Shown here: one piece after another, positions 10,618-22,556 of the stretch
How the letters are laid out: every line of letters starts with the position of its first letter
Numbering within the stretch: the stretch's first letter is position 1
DNA from: Neonectria sp. B-13
Taxonomy: Eukaryota > Ascomycota > Sordariomycetes > Hypocreales > Nectriaceae
DNA: 64,000 bases
Direction of reading: 5' to 3'
Assembly: GCA_002682825.1 (NCBI GenBank)
Contig: NOKP01000008.1
Span: 682,001-746,000, forward strand
Made by a program: the position numbers and the translations under genes
The notes under the pieces: model-generated
Databases searched by the model: none
What the model was told of the DNA's origin: nothing
What the model saw: the letters and a program-made list of their open reading frames with translations, nothing else

Positions 10618-12677
10618 ATGGGCGTGTCGGCTCTCATCAAGCGCGCCGAGTTGCCGCATGGGTCCATGTGGATTGTATGTTGCCAGGAGCATCCCTCCAG
10701 GTTCGAGGACTCTCTAACACAGCGCGCAGAACGACGATGTCCGCCCCGTTGAATCCGAGAGACGCACGTGGACGTTCCTCGCCTTCAACAACTATTGTGC
10801 GTGGCAGTCACCCCACGCGACTCTTCCTTGGATAGGAGCTGACTATCTCCGCAGGGCTGTTGATCAACTGCAACATTGCGACCTTCCTGACCGGCAGTGC
10901 ACTAATCCCTCTGGGACTGACGTGGTGGCAGGCCATCATCTGTATGGAACTTGAAAGCACCTTCGTTACGCGACGCGTCTGACGCGAATTAGGCATTGTA
11001 ATTGGCAACATCCTTGCTACAGCTGCCCTCCTTCTGGCTTCCATGGCCGGAGCCTACTATCACAGTGCGTACTCCGCATCAGCTTCGTTATACTCGAGCA
11101 TAACTAACTAACATTTTCAGTCGGTTTCTCCGTGTATAGTCGAGCAGTATGGGGCATGTGGGGCGCCCAGTTCGCCGTCTGGAATCGAATCTTTCTGTCT
11201 TTCGGTGAGTCTCATATCATGTTCTGTGCCATCCTTGTTCATTAGCTAATTGACCGCAGTCTGGTAAGTCCTACGGCCAAGCCTCAGTGGCCATTCTAAC
11301 ATCCGATAGGTATGGCTTCCAAGCATGGGTTGGAGGCGAGTGCATCTACCTCATCCTTCTATCATGGGATCCCAAGTATGAATCACGCATTCCCAACACC
11401 ATCGACGCTGAAACTGGCATGACGTCGGCCCAGTTTCTTTGCTACTTCATCTTCTGCGTCATCAGTCTTCCAATGTTGTGGATTCACCCGCATCGTCTGC
11501 AGAAGTTCTTCTATATTGCGAGTTCCGTAACCATGGTCTTCTTCGTGGTCCTCCTGATCTGGGCCTTGGCCACCATGGGACCTCGCGGTTTCGGAGACAC
11601 CATCAGCTCCAAGACTTCCATCCCCGCCACCGGAGGGCCGTATAGCACGGCTTGGCTCATGATCTCGGGCATCATGTCAACTATTGGTTCGATTGCCGCA
11701 GGTATCCTCAACCAAAATGATTACGCCCGTCTCGCCAGACGCCCCGGTGATGCCATCTGGGGCCAAGCCTTTGCGTATCCCGTGTACTGTACTTTTGCTT
11801 CAATCCTCGGAATTCTCGTCACGGCAGCGACTCAGGAGCGCATGGACGGCGAGGCAGTCTGGAACCCTCCGACGCTCTTCGTTCGTCTGTTGGAAAAAGA
11901 CAACAGCGCAGGCACGCGTGCAGCAGTCTTCTTTGCCGGGCTTGCCTTGGTAATTTCGCAGATTGGAAGCAATGTCCCTGGTAATGCACTGGCTGGCGGC
12001 ATTGACCTGGCGTCCGTGTTTCCTCGCTTCATCAACATTCGCAGAGGCGCCTTTATTGTTGCCATCATGAACCCCATCGTCAACCCTTGGCGACTGGTCA
12101 ACACTGCCACCATCTTCCTGACAGTACTGTCGAGCTATGGCGTGTTTCTCGCACCGATGACTGGTCTGATGGTTGCAAGCTACCTCATCGTGTCCAAGCA
12201 GAAGCTGAACATTGATGATCTCTACCGTGGCAACTCACGCAGCGTATACTGGTATACCCGTGGCGTCAACTGGCGCGCCCCGATCGCGGTATGTGTTCTC
12301 ATTCACGCATCTCATTGAACATTACTGACCGTTTCTAGTGGCTTTTCGGGGTTGTTCCCTGCCTGCCCGGCTTCATTGCCGCCGTGGACACGTCGATCAG
12401 TGTTACCGACGGTGCAACGGAGCTTTACTTCCTCAACTATCTGTATGGGTTTCTCTCCAGTGCGTTGGTGTACAGCGTGCTCCACCGGGTGTTTCCCGAT
12501 GCGAAGTCCGATGCCTTCGTGCGTGATAGTCCCAGTGCGAAAGCGCTCCAGGCACAGTATCAAACCCGGTGGGAAGTGACTCTAGCAGAGATGCCAGACC
12601 TCGAAGAAGAGAGTCCCAAGAATGAGACTATCGTGACGCAGAAGAACGAGGAAGTAGTGACTACGACAAAGATGTAG
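10618..12677 (+). CDS. NCS1 family permease (Fur/Mhp1 type: allantoin, uracil or hydantoin)
   Basis: Proton- or sodium-coupled importer of nucleobase-like compounds with about 12 membrane segments. Eight exons: 10618-10674, 10730-10796, 10855-10941, 10993-11064, 11121-11204, 11260-11263, 11310-12288 and 12339-12677; 562 residues, normal for the family. The N-terminus NDDVRPVESERRTW matches the Fur-type entry before TM1, and WYGFQAWVGG is typical of TM3. The sixth exon is only 4 nt (TCTG), needed to keep FVWYGFQAW in frame. The tail is acidic and hydrophilic, as expected for cytosolic trafficking control. The partner gene is hydantoinase-like, so hydantoin or allantoin is more likely than uracil; specificity is inferred. 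The ATG at 10618 follows a short leader. Confidence 0.9.
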
Positions 12678-13050
12678 ACGAGTTGATGCTATATTTCATG
12701 ATCAGTCTCCTCATTTTCATTTCAAGGGCGCATATTTAGCAATTATCAATCTAATAGAAGGAACAATCTGGTTCTCAGCGCACTTGGCCTTTATGCTTCT
12801 CTTTCCACAATGTGACCAAACCATCAACCGGAATAACTCTCGTTCAATAGCTATGAACGCATATTATTGACTAGAAACGTTCGTGACTCAGTAAAAATAT
12901 CCCCCGGATTCGTACCCCGGTTCGCGTTACAAATCGTCCCAGGCCCGAGATAGCCGATGTCGGCAAACTCCGTCGGCCAACCTGGCGCCAACTCCGCCGA
13001 AGTCTCGGTCAACTCCCTTTCACATCGTCAACGAATTGGAGTCCGCCAGC
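12678..13050. promoter_or_regulatory. Promoter region of the second regulator
   Basis: A 373-bp spacer. The last 100 bp is rich in CGG/GCCGA elements, including TCGGCCAA at 12973-12980, the complement of the core of the direct repeat in the permease/hydantoinase promoter. Confidence 0.45.
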
Positions 13051-15246
13051 ATGGAGCCCCGTACCGACTCGCCTGCGGCCGGAGGCATTTCCTCTCGCAA
13101 GTACACTATCAGAAGCAACTTCGGCCATGCCAGACAGCCTCGAAGCCGCAAAAACCGACCGTGCGACGCCTGTCGCCGCCGCAAGACGGCCTGCGTGATA
13201 TCCGACAAACCGCCATGTGAGCACCCGCCGTCGCCGCCCCGGGAAACCTCACTTTGACTGACCTGCCGGATAGGCCTCTTCTGCAGCAGCCGAGGCTTGG
13301 TATGTCGATCTTCTGCTGCTCTCGCGGCGTCAGAGCCTCGCGGTGGGACGACGCCGGAAGATTCGCCCCTCTCCAACGGCCCGGACAGTTCCGAGGCCGT
13401 TCCGTCCCCCGCCAGCACCGAGCTTCAGAGTGTGGATGAGAACTTTGCGCCGGTCGCAGTAGTTCACGATGACCTCGTGCGGACGCCAGTCCCTGAGGAT
13501 GTGCAGGCCACGGCTTCGTTCCAGTTGTCCGCTCAAGGCCCACCGGAGACTGCTCCTCACGCGTTGGAAGACCTCAAAGAGCGCACATCGCATTCTATGG
13601 GGTTGGCTAGCGAGCAAGATACTTACTTCCTAGACTCGTTCAGGTCTTTTCTTCTCAGCGAGGAAGATGAGGTCGATGCAAACATCATCCAGGTCTACGA
13701 TGGCAGCTCTCAACCGCATCACCATCCAGTTCACTTTCTGCTTCTGCTCAATGGGTTCCCTGACCACACCAACCACGCGATGCGGGAGGCGTCAGATGCG
13801 ATAGAGACGATCGTGTACCCTCACGGTCCGGCTTTGGTACGCTTGTACTTCAAGTACGTTCACCCGGCCTATCCGGTCGTCTCCAAGGTCCGATTCCTGC
13901 GCCAATACGCGATCGCCAAGCTGGAGATGCCGGCTTCACTTCGTGGTGCCGTGTATGCGTTGGCTTCCGTCTTCTGGGACCGCGATGCATCGCTCAAGGG
14001 TCTTTGCCCCTTCGAACAACACGAGATATTCATTCATTGCCACACGACTATCCGGCGAGAACTCGAGGCGCCCAACCTATTCAAGCTCCAGGCATGTCTG
14101 CTCCTCTCGCACATCATGCCTCCGGGTATTGACAGCGTCGAAACGCCAAGCACCTGGGTCTTGGCATCACAGTCAACAGCATGCGCGCAAATGATTGGTC
14201 TCCACCAGGATCCTAGCTCCTGGTCCATAGCGCTGTGGGAGAAACGACTTCGGAAGAAGCTCTGGTGGGCTGCGTACGCCGCCGACTGTTGGTCCGCCGT
14301 GTGCCATGGCAATCCACCACATATCGGCTCTGAGACCTTCGACACTCCACCGCCAACCCTGGACGACCTCTGTTTTGACGAGGATGTGCCTGAAGAGCTA
14401 CGCTATATGGTGGACCCTGAAAGCATTGCGTTTCAAGTATCTGATGGTGCTCGCTTCCTAGAGATGGTTAACATTTCTCGGAACTTGAGAACCATTCTAG
14501 ACAGCAGCTTGTAGGTTCTTTCCATCACACCCGCACGCAGAGAGGTTCTTACAAGTCGTTAGTCAAGTGAAGCGAAATATGAGTAGCCCAGAGTCTCGTA
14601 ATCTGCTGGCCACTCTGCGTGGAAAGCTAAAAGACTGGCCGAGTCTGATTCCGCAGTGTCTTGCGGTTGGACCAGACGCACCACGCAATGGTAAGCTCGA
14701 CCTACGGGTTGCTTAGGTCTCTACTAACACCAATAGGGCCGCTTCATCTATCGTTCCATGCCAGCCAGGTTCTCTTGTTTCGGGGCCTCATGTCCCCGGC
14801 AACGAGAGAAGCAAAGGCCACACCCGGCTCCAATCTACGACAGTGGCTCACCGTAGCGCTCGCGCAGTTCAAAGTCTTTACGACATTCATGAGTGACATC
14901 ACTGAAGAAGAGCTAAGCGGTTTCTGGGTTCGCCGTAAGTCGCCACCCATCCACATTCGATCAGGCCCTGACACCTTTAGACGCCCGATCTCAGCTCATA
15001 CTCTGTGGCAATTTCCTTATCTATCTATTCCTCCTTGCTTCTGAACCCCACGACATTGAGGCAGCTTATCAACTGTTGGAGAAGTTTCATCAGTCATTGC
15101 AGCGTCTTGGGGCTACAGAAAACGTAGCTGCAAGGTTGTTACTGCGACCGACGATGTTGCGGATTGATTCCTTCTTCATTCAAGCCACTGAGCTCATAAA
15201 GCAGGGTCGTATAGGACTAGGGGTGTCTTCTGGAGTTGGTTCATGA
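13051..15246 (+). CDS. Zn2Cys6 transcription factor 2, Dal81/TamA-like N-terminus
   Basis: Fungal binuclear-cluster regulator of 670 residues. Five exons: 13051-13216, 13274-14510, 14545-14690, 14737-14934 and 14981-15246. The zinc cluster is canonical: C38-x2-C41-x6-C48-x7-C56-x2-C59-x6-C66 (CDACRRRKTAC then CLFCSSRGLVC). The codon for C56 is itself split by intron 1 (T|GC). A basic, Asn/Arg-rich stretch precedes it, as I recall for Dal81/TamA-type coactivators of nitrogen-source catabolism; this assignment is from memory and tentative. A fungal-specific transcription factor domain begins near residue 180 (HPAYPVVSKVRFL). It lies downstream of the permease in the same direction, at the right end of the proposed cluster. 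The third exon uses an AGAG|G acceptor, the only choice that keeps the frame open. Confidence 0.87.
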
Positions 15247-17136
15247 TAATTAGTGATACTCGGAGTCGGTTGAGAACCAGCAGGTAGTAATGGTTCTGTG
15301 AACAAGCGTTCTTTGTCATCTCATGAACGTCCAGGCGAATGCCCTTTGAGTAAGAGCGTTGTAAATTTCGGTCCGTATCTTAAACCTCAGATGATCTCGG
15401 GCTAGGGTGACTTGTTAAGGCGTGTTTTTCGTGGTTCCGCATCGTCAATGTGTGCTCTGGGGTCGAACAGATAGGCCAAGCCCCCAGGATCGTAAGTTCC
15501 CCGCGTTGTTGGTCGCAACTAGACCCCGTCTTTAGTTTGCCGACGCTGGCTTCGGGGAACTATGAGCCGCTGAGGGCCGGCGCTACCATTATCACTTAGG
15601 CGTCGACGCCCGTGGTCGTATTCCGACGCTGTATCACGCCTAGGTCCTACGATCATCACTGCGGCTAATTACTTTAAATGTGTCGGTAGATTTCATCGGC
15701 CAACTTCGGTTTAGCCTAATCATAGTTCGGCGATGGATTGTTCATGTTTGTGTTGGTCTAGGTGGCTCTGTGCCAAGGCTTCTCAATCGATTCTCAGTGG
15801 GTAATTTCAGCTGCACATTCCTGCAATGACTCGTGGCCATGGCTGAAGACTACGAGACTATGCTCAAAGAGAAGTAACTGGGAATGACTCCGCTAGCAGG
15901 GCGTTTCGCCGATCCGTAACAAACTCTCCAATGCAAAAGGAGTCGCATATCTCGAGGGGCATCAGACTAAATAGCTTAAGACAGTGATGAACGTAAGCTG
16001 TTTTGTACGTCGGTCAGTGACCACTTCGCCTGCAAGCGTATCCTAACAGTTTAACTTGCTTCACTCATCGTCAATATTCCCAATATCGGACTGACTGCCA
16101 CCTGAACGACCAATGTTTTACATACAAGAGTCAACCAACAAAATATACCCTCTTAGTTCCGCATATCTATCACAGAGAGGTCATCCGATAGATGTCAGTT
16201 CTGCGCTCTTCCTGCTTTCAATGCTATGCTACCAAACTTCCCGGCGGACCAGGGTCCCCAGATGTCAGAGTCGACATTCAGAATGTTTTTTTTTTTGTCT
16301 TGAAGCATGCTCTTGAAGGGGCTCGCGTGGTTAAAAATGAGTTTGAGATCGCCAAAATCCGGAAGGCAAATCAGATTACATTTCTAGCCAGTCACGCCAC
16401 ACGGTTATGGAGATGGCCAAATTAACCTCAAGTGAAATGGAATTGGAAGTCACTCTCTAGGAACGTCATTTCAGCCATAGGACTCAAGGTACGGCATAAA
16501 AAGATATTGCTACTAGCAGGCGACCTGCGGAAACTCTGCATTGTGGGCCAACTACGCTCCGCTGCAATGCAAGCTCGCCGTTTGACGGAATCTGGTACTG
16601 AATTGAACAAATATGCATATGAGGTCGTATGTTTAACTTGACACTTTCTCACACCTAGGCTTAATTAATCAATACAGATCAGACCGTTTCTCCAGGCCAA
16701 AGTATCCCCATGAGTTAAGTAGCACAGTTAGCAATGAGTTGATAGACCCATAAAACTGCTCTATAATGATTGATATCACAGCAATCAGTTGGTTTAGCTT
16801 CGGTCGCGCTTTTGCATCCTTCGGTGAGCTCAACGCACACTAGGTTGTTCGGATGGACCAGATTGTTCGTTATGCTGTTGACCAGGCAGATTTCGCGTGG
16901 CTCAGCATGCAGAAATGCAAGCTAGGGGCCAATAAGTAAGCCAACTGCTGCGTCATCATGTGAGGTGATGTGGCAGTGTGAAGTCCCTCATTTATCAGGC
17001 TGCGTCCGACTGCACTGGCGATCGGCTCTCTCCCGTTTCTCTATTTTCAACACCGACTTCTGCAGTTTGTTCCTTCGTGATGCAACACATTCTCTGATCA
17101 GAGTCCAACCCAGCTTCACTAAGCCCGCCATCCGAA
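15247..17136. other. Gene-free accessory spacer with repeat debris
   Basis: About 1.9 kb without a supportable gene. It includes a GC-rich palindromic block at about 15410-15660 (separate entry) and a T11 run near 16286. The remainder is low in GC and has only short, unconvincing open frames. Confidence 0.5.
15495..15610. repeat. Palindromic GC-rich block, possible transposon remnant
   Basis: AGTTCCCCG at 15495-15503 is mirrored by CGGGGAACT at 15553-15561. The interior is also imperfectly palindromic (GTCGCAACTAGAC against GTCGGCAAACTAAAGAC on the other strand). A perfect 12-bp palindrome, GGCGTCGACGCC, follows at 15599-15610. Base composition differs from the surrounding AT-richer spacer. 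It could be a degraded DNA transposon or MITE end. Confidence 0.35.
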
Positions 17137-19341
17137 GTGATCGGTCTGGTCGCCAGCAGCTTCACCCTGCTCGAGGTTGCCGACAAAGTCACCAGCGGCC
17201 TATTCCGATTGAAAAGACTCTGGAACGAAGTGAACGATGTGCCTGAAGCGATTGGAGACATTCTTGCTCGTCTTAATGTTCTCATCCCCGTTGTCGTCGA
17301 AATCGATAGAGATTTCAAGAACGGGTCTGCCTTGTCAGGCAACAGCGCCGCTACTTTGAGCTTATCGTATTGCCAGAACGCAATCGACGAGTTGACTTTT
17401 GTCATCGAGGATCTATCTCGTAATATCGAGTCAGTCAGAGGATTCCGGAGGAATGCAGCCAGGCTCAAGGTCGTGCTGAAGAAAGAAATTGTGTCCAAAT
17501 ATGAGAAGAAACTAGAATGGGCCATTCAGCTGTTGATTCTCGCGCAGCAGCTACACACAATGTAAGTATTCGGCGTTCTAAAAAGTGATGTAGAGTCACT
17601 GACAACTTACAGAGCCATCCTGAGGCTCCAGCCCAAAGCCATTGTGCAGTGCCTCTTGTCTGCGGAGATCGACATTAATCAAAACTGGACTCTGAAAATC
17701 ACCAAAAACCACCACAAAGTATCCAGGGAGCGAGTAACAGCAAGCCTAGTCGACAGGTCTCGAGCTCTTCAGGCTCGAAAAACAGCCTACAGTTACCATG
17801 GAAGCAACCATCTTTTCTCGGTAGTTTTGTCTACTCCTCCCGGGATTCAGAACAAGATGACGTGTTGGGCCGAACTTCTCCAGGTTAGTTCCTAATTTGA
17901 GCTACTTTTTAGTTCAACAGAAAGACGAATTGTGCTAATAACTCCCAGAACACCTTGCCCGGATTCAGTTTCCTAGATGGATCACAAACAAAGCGTGGGA
18001 AATATCTATCTCGCCAGGACTAGCCATAAATCTTCGAGCATACTCTGTTGTCCCGGCCGAATCTCCTATCTTCGAATATGCTAAACAGGGTCATTGGGAC
18101 AAAATGCTCACTCTTTATCGCCAAGGTGCCGCCTCCCCATTCGATCGGAACCAATATGGTAACAGTTTGTTTGAGGTATTTACCTATGCTGCCCCTAGTT
18201 GCTTCCATTAGTAACCCGTAATAAGGTCGCTTCCCATGCTGGGCAACTCTACGTGATGAAAGATCTCATGCAGTTAGGGGCCCATTCCTTGAACACTGAT
18301 TGGCAGAGTTCCGGGATATTCGCGTACAATATTACCTACTCGATCGCATACAATTCCCTCACAGATACCGAGGAGTATTTCAACTTTCTTCTCGAGAACG
18401 GCGCATTTGACGAGGAAAAGTACTCGAGTTCGTTTTGTTGGAAGCTGGTAGTAAATGAGTCGAAGAAGGTATGTGCACGAAAGCCAAATGTGCTGCGCTT
18501 GATGTTGCCACAGATATCGCCTGGTCACTATGCCTTACCAGCGTGCGAGCGCCTCAAGCGCTTTGATATTTTTTGGGCGAGTCCGGATTCACTGCGTCTA
18601 TTCCTTCAACCAACCGGAATACTTGTCGCCGATGATGTGCGAGAGCTTCAACAACACGGCATTTCCCTTGCTGTCATAGTTGCGATGTGTTCCGCAATCA
18701 GCATCATTACCCAAAATTACAAAGCACAACAGAATGGTTGGAGGGCATTGCGCAGAGATACAGTTGCTCTAACAAAATCCTTAAGCTTTGAACAAGGTCC
18801 GTTGGATCTAATCCTTGAACACGACTTGCTCACCAACCGGCTCGCCAGGACCAACCTATTGGGGAAGCCAATGGGGACTACGTTCTTTGTCTTGATCGCT
18901 GCGGTAAATTCATCAGCACCTCTTCGGAAGATGGATCTAAAAGGACGAATTCGTCATATAAACCATGAACTCCGTACGTGGTTAGAAGACCTGAGAATTG
19001 TCGGTGTTGACCTCAATCAATACGGGAAGGCTGAGAAGAACATCCTTGACAGTATCAGCTCCTTAGAGTGGCCGCCTCATTTCAATGGCATATTGCTTGA
19101 AGGCATTTTTTGGGGGTGGCGGGACAGGTGTTTCGAAGAGGTTGAATACTACCAAATGCATCATCTCAGGCTACAGAGCTTCACTTATGGACCGACACCA
19201 ACAGACTGGGCATTTATTTGGGATTACCCAACGATGGAATTTGCTGCTGATTTCTGGGAACTAATCGAGAATCCACCACTGAATATTCCAGGATCCTGGG
19301 TCGATGATATGGACTTGTATCGTCTGAGTTTTGATAAATGA
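17137..19341 (+). pseudogene. Fungal_N / NACHT-N-type protein with degenerate ankyrin region, probably damaged
   Basis: The first segment (17137-17561) encodes a helical domain typical of the N-terminus of fungal STAND/NLR-like proteins (VIGLVASSFTLLEVADKV, then a long heptad-like region). It is followed by segments at 17613-17883, 17949-18175 and 18226-19341. The third carries an ankyrin-like stretch (IFEYAKQGHWDKMLTLYRQGAA) and the last a long conserved C-terminal region. Two defects are visible. No ATG lies between the upstream in-frame TGA at 17095 and the domain start. The natural second junction (CAG|GTTAGT to CCCAG|AACAC) is out of frame by one base, as if one G were lost; only a weak alternative donor (GTTCCT at 17888) restores it. 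An unseen upstream exon could supply the start. Such proteins often act in non-self recognition; that role is inference. Confidence 0.55.
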
Positions 19342-19548
19342 ATATATATTGACTTCTCCCGTCTATCTCGGGTAGGTGCAAGATGGTATATGGCAGACAG
19401 AACAAGAGTTCGCAGACCCCAAGTAATCCATCATCGAACCAGCCGCTACTCTTTCTCACTACAGAAGACCATTCCAGTCATTCTCGTATTAGTAATATTA
19501 TTGATGCTATCTCATGAGCTCAGAGGGTAATGATCACAAGATCTAGCC

Positions 19549-20335
19549 TCATACAGCGCCCCCAGCGCTTTGCATTTCTGGCTTCGGGCCCCCGTTGGCA
19601 GCCGTCCTTTCATAATCAGCCCCTCTCTCCTGATCCAGGCCATCTGGCTGGCTTCTGCGTCTAAAAAATATGTAATCAGTACCAAGTCTAGAGTAGTATT
19701 TCAATTATTGACTCACCCAGATAGCTTGCCAGCCTGTCTCTTGACGACCTCAGCTGTCTCCTTGACCTTGACATACTTGCGGAAGACGTATATCCCCTAA
19801 TCATAGTTTAGCCAACATGTCAACTTTCAGAAGGATGGGTGATACTAACGAGAATGCCACTGAGGAGGAAGGCAAACGAGGCAATGAACGAAAAGGATAG
19901 TACCGTTCTCCACTGGCTACAGCCTGCTCGGTTGATGGTAGCTTGGTTGACATTTCCAACACTTCCGACGGTCCAGTAGCGACCCCAGTAGTAGCCCCAG
20001 TAGTTGTTATACCAGTTAGAAGAACAGCTCCCACCGTCTGACTTCGACGCAAGCAGGCCGAAGGCAACAAGCCACATGATCCACATTATAAAGTCGACTG
20101 GGAAGCTCATGAAAAGAGCATCAAACGGCACACAAAATAAGATGGAGTAAGCGATGGTAAGGCCTGCGACGACCATTGCGTAGACAATCTCACTATCGGC
20201 GTGAGCCTGTGGAATGCTGAGAAGGTAGGCAAAGCGTGAAAGAATTCCGATGACAATCACACCGGAGGAAAACTGGCCAAGGCGAAGTATGACTGAACAC
20301 ACTTTGTGCGCACCGCCATGCTCACGATAAGCCAT
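19549..20335 (-). CDS. MARVEL-type four-helix membrane protein
   Basis: Predicted integral membrane protein of 225 residues. Three exons: 20335-19850, 19796-19717 and 19660-19549. Four hydrophobic segments are visible: around GVIVIGILSRFAYLL, IVYAMVVAGLTIAYSILF, FIMWIMWLVAFGLLA and the final FSFIASFAFLLSGIL. An aromatic, Asn-rich extracellular loop (WYNNYWGYYWGRYW) lies between TM3 and TM4. This arrangement fits fungal MARVEL proteins (Nce102-like superfamily) that organise plasma-membrane domains, although the fit is by topology rather than a diagnostic motif. The hydrophilic tail (GIYVFRKYVKVKE onward) is cytosolic. The ATG at 20335 is the first in frame. Confidence 0.75.
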
Positions 20336-22556
20336 GTTTTAGGATGGGTAAACGTTGTGTAGGGATTTGTGTTTGGCGTTGACTATTAGGATGATCTGAA
20401 GTTGATCTTCAGGAGTATGAGGCGATAGAAGGGTAGAAAGGAAGTTAATGTCGATCAGCAATCACCTTACTTATGCATGTCATCGCTTGGTAGGATTCAC
20501 GTCTCACATGCTTACAGTCAATGTCGCGATTAGACGAATGAACTGATACCGCGTGGTCCTTGGACGCCACATACCTCCACTGACGGCCTTTGAACGCCCA
20601 GAAGTTCAGCTCCCCCAGATACCCATGCGTCTCGAAACGTTAATTTCTCCGCAGCTAGGGAACTAACCGCCTTGATTGAAGCGATGGAAGTGGGTGCCAT
20701 TGGAAGTCAGCCACGTTATAACTCTAAGGCGCCTCGTGGTGGACATCGCTGCCATTTGATAGGCCAACTTTGGTTTCCTTTTGTAACAGCAAGAGGAGTA
20801 CTAAATCATAGTCCCTCGATCTCGGCACTCGGCCAGGTCCCACTAGAGCTTTCTCTGACCGCATCGTCCCGGGTGTCCCGATTGAAGTGGTTGATTCAAT
20901 CTGTCCAGTTCGCCTGTAAAGCCAGCTTCATTCAGTCGCTTTCTCCTTGTCAAGGCGAGAATTACTCAACTTTCCTCCATCAAACATCGCACAAGATCGT
21001 AGACGCACTGTATACAGGCTTAAAGCAGAAGCCTGGGTAGAATATGGATCAAGCAGACCGGATCGAGTCTGAAAGGAATAAATGTGTGTGAGACAGTCTC
21101 AACAAGGTTTAAGCCATTGCATCGATATCCTCCACTCACCAGTGCGTCTGCTGCTTTCATCTCGACCAATTTCCTCGGCAAGGACTTGTCAGCTATCATT
21201 ATTATGAGCTCGGGTTATGTGTCAGGTTTTATTTCCGGTGAAATTCCAATACAACAGGCCTTTGAAAGTGTCTCCGACCGGTGACTTAGCAACGGCTTGC
21301 GTACCAGACCATCAAACGTCAGTCCCTACACAGCTCTTCCAAACAACATTGATATAGCTGCCAGGGGGGTACACAGTCGCAATTCTAATCAACACCTAGA
21401 AGCGCCTCCACCGCGGCCGATCCCTGCATCTTGGTCAAGTCGAATGGATGGATACCTGGGCCCAGCACTAGGGTGAGTTGACAGCCAAGTTGCGCCACCC
21501 TGTCACGAGAATTGAGGAGTTGTAGCGTGCCAAACGGTGATTAGGTTTCTCATGCGGCTCCTAAAAAGCCAGACCAATCAAGGCTCGTCACCTTCAAATG
21601 TGATTGACAGTTCTCTCAGTCTAATTAATGTGGAAACCTGAATAAGCGAGTGTAGTTGGCGTTCACGCATTCTGGTGACAGATGATCTGACGGCTGAAAA
21701 AGCGCATAAGGTTTAACTCAGCTGTGGAAGCTCTCAGCGTGCAGCACACGCTATGTCGTGACTGTTCGGTGGCTTATGAGATTGGCTACTGCTGGTTATC
21801 ATCTGATCATTATCTCGATGTCCCTTCCAGCCCTCCTCTCCCCTAGCCCTTTCGCATAGTGGGGCCCAACTTTTCAGGTGGACCGTCTCAAGATGGCAGT
21901 CATTTACGACTGGGTAGGTACACTTGTTGTTCACGGCGGAAGTGATAGGAGGGGGTTTTGGTCCATCTCCTGGTTCATAATCACGAGAACATAGCTCGCC
22001 AACAAACCATACGCAGTAAGGATGCAGTACCAAAAAATAAAACAGTCACTACTCGTGGGGATGTTTATTATTATAGCTTTTAATTTATTAATCTAGTCAC
22101 GAATGGAGGCAATGGTCGGGCTGTTCCAGTTTCAAGCAGTTTACTGAAATCTTGAGTAACGACACAGGGCAAATGATGTATTAGACATTTCTGATGTTGG
22201 AATAGAAGCAAAAAAACATACAACAGCGAGGATTCCCCGGTCGTCACCGACCCGAGTACTAATTCGCCGCTTCTCAGGTTGACTTGAGGAGAGCGGACGG
22301 GATCCAGTATTCTCTAAGAGCTATGGTCGTATGTGCTAGAGGGAGCCAGGAATGCAGCTTATAGCTAGCTGCCGGTCTTATACCTCAAGCTGCCTTCTTG
22401 GGTCAATGTGTTTGTGTAAATCCATAAGAGCTAAGATAGGTCTCACTGTCAAGTATCACGCAGGAAGCCATAGCTTGAGCCCTGCTGGGATACTCATACT
22501 GTTGGTGTGAAGAAAACTTGTTGGATTGTCAAGACTTAATAAACACTCATCGCCAA
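20336..22556. other. 2.2-kb gene-free region
   Basis: Promoter side of the MARVEL gene followed by a long stretch in which only short, compositionally random open frames occur. I found no RNA gene, no clear repeat and no recognisable protein remnant. Confidence 0.5.

Noticed and set aside
16113..16650. Short open frames on both strands
   Set aside because: Under 80 codons, no motifs, no plausible splice links.
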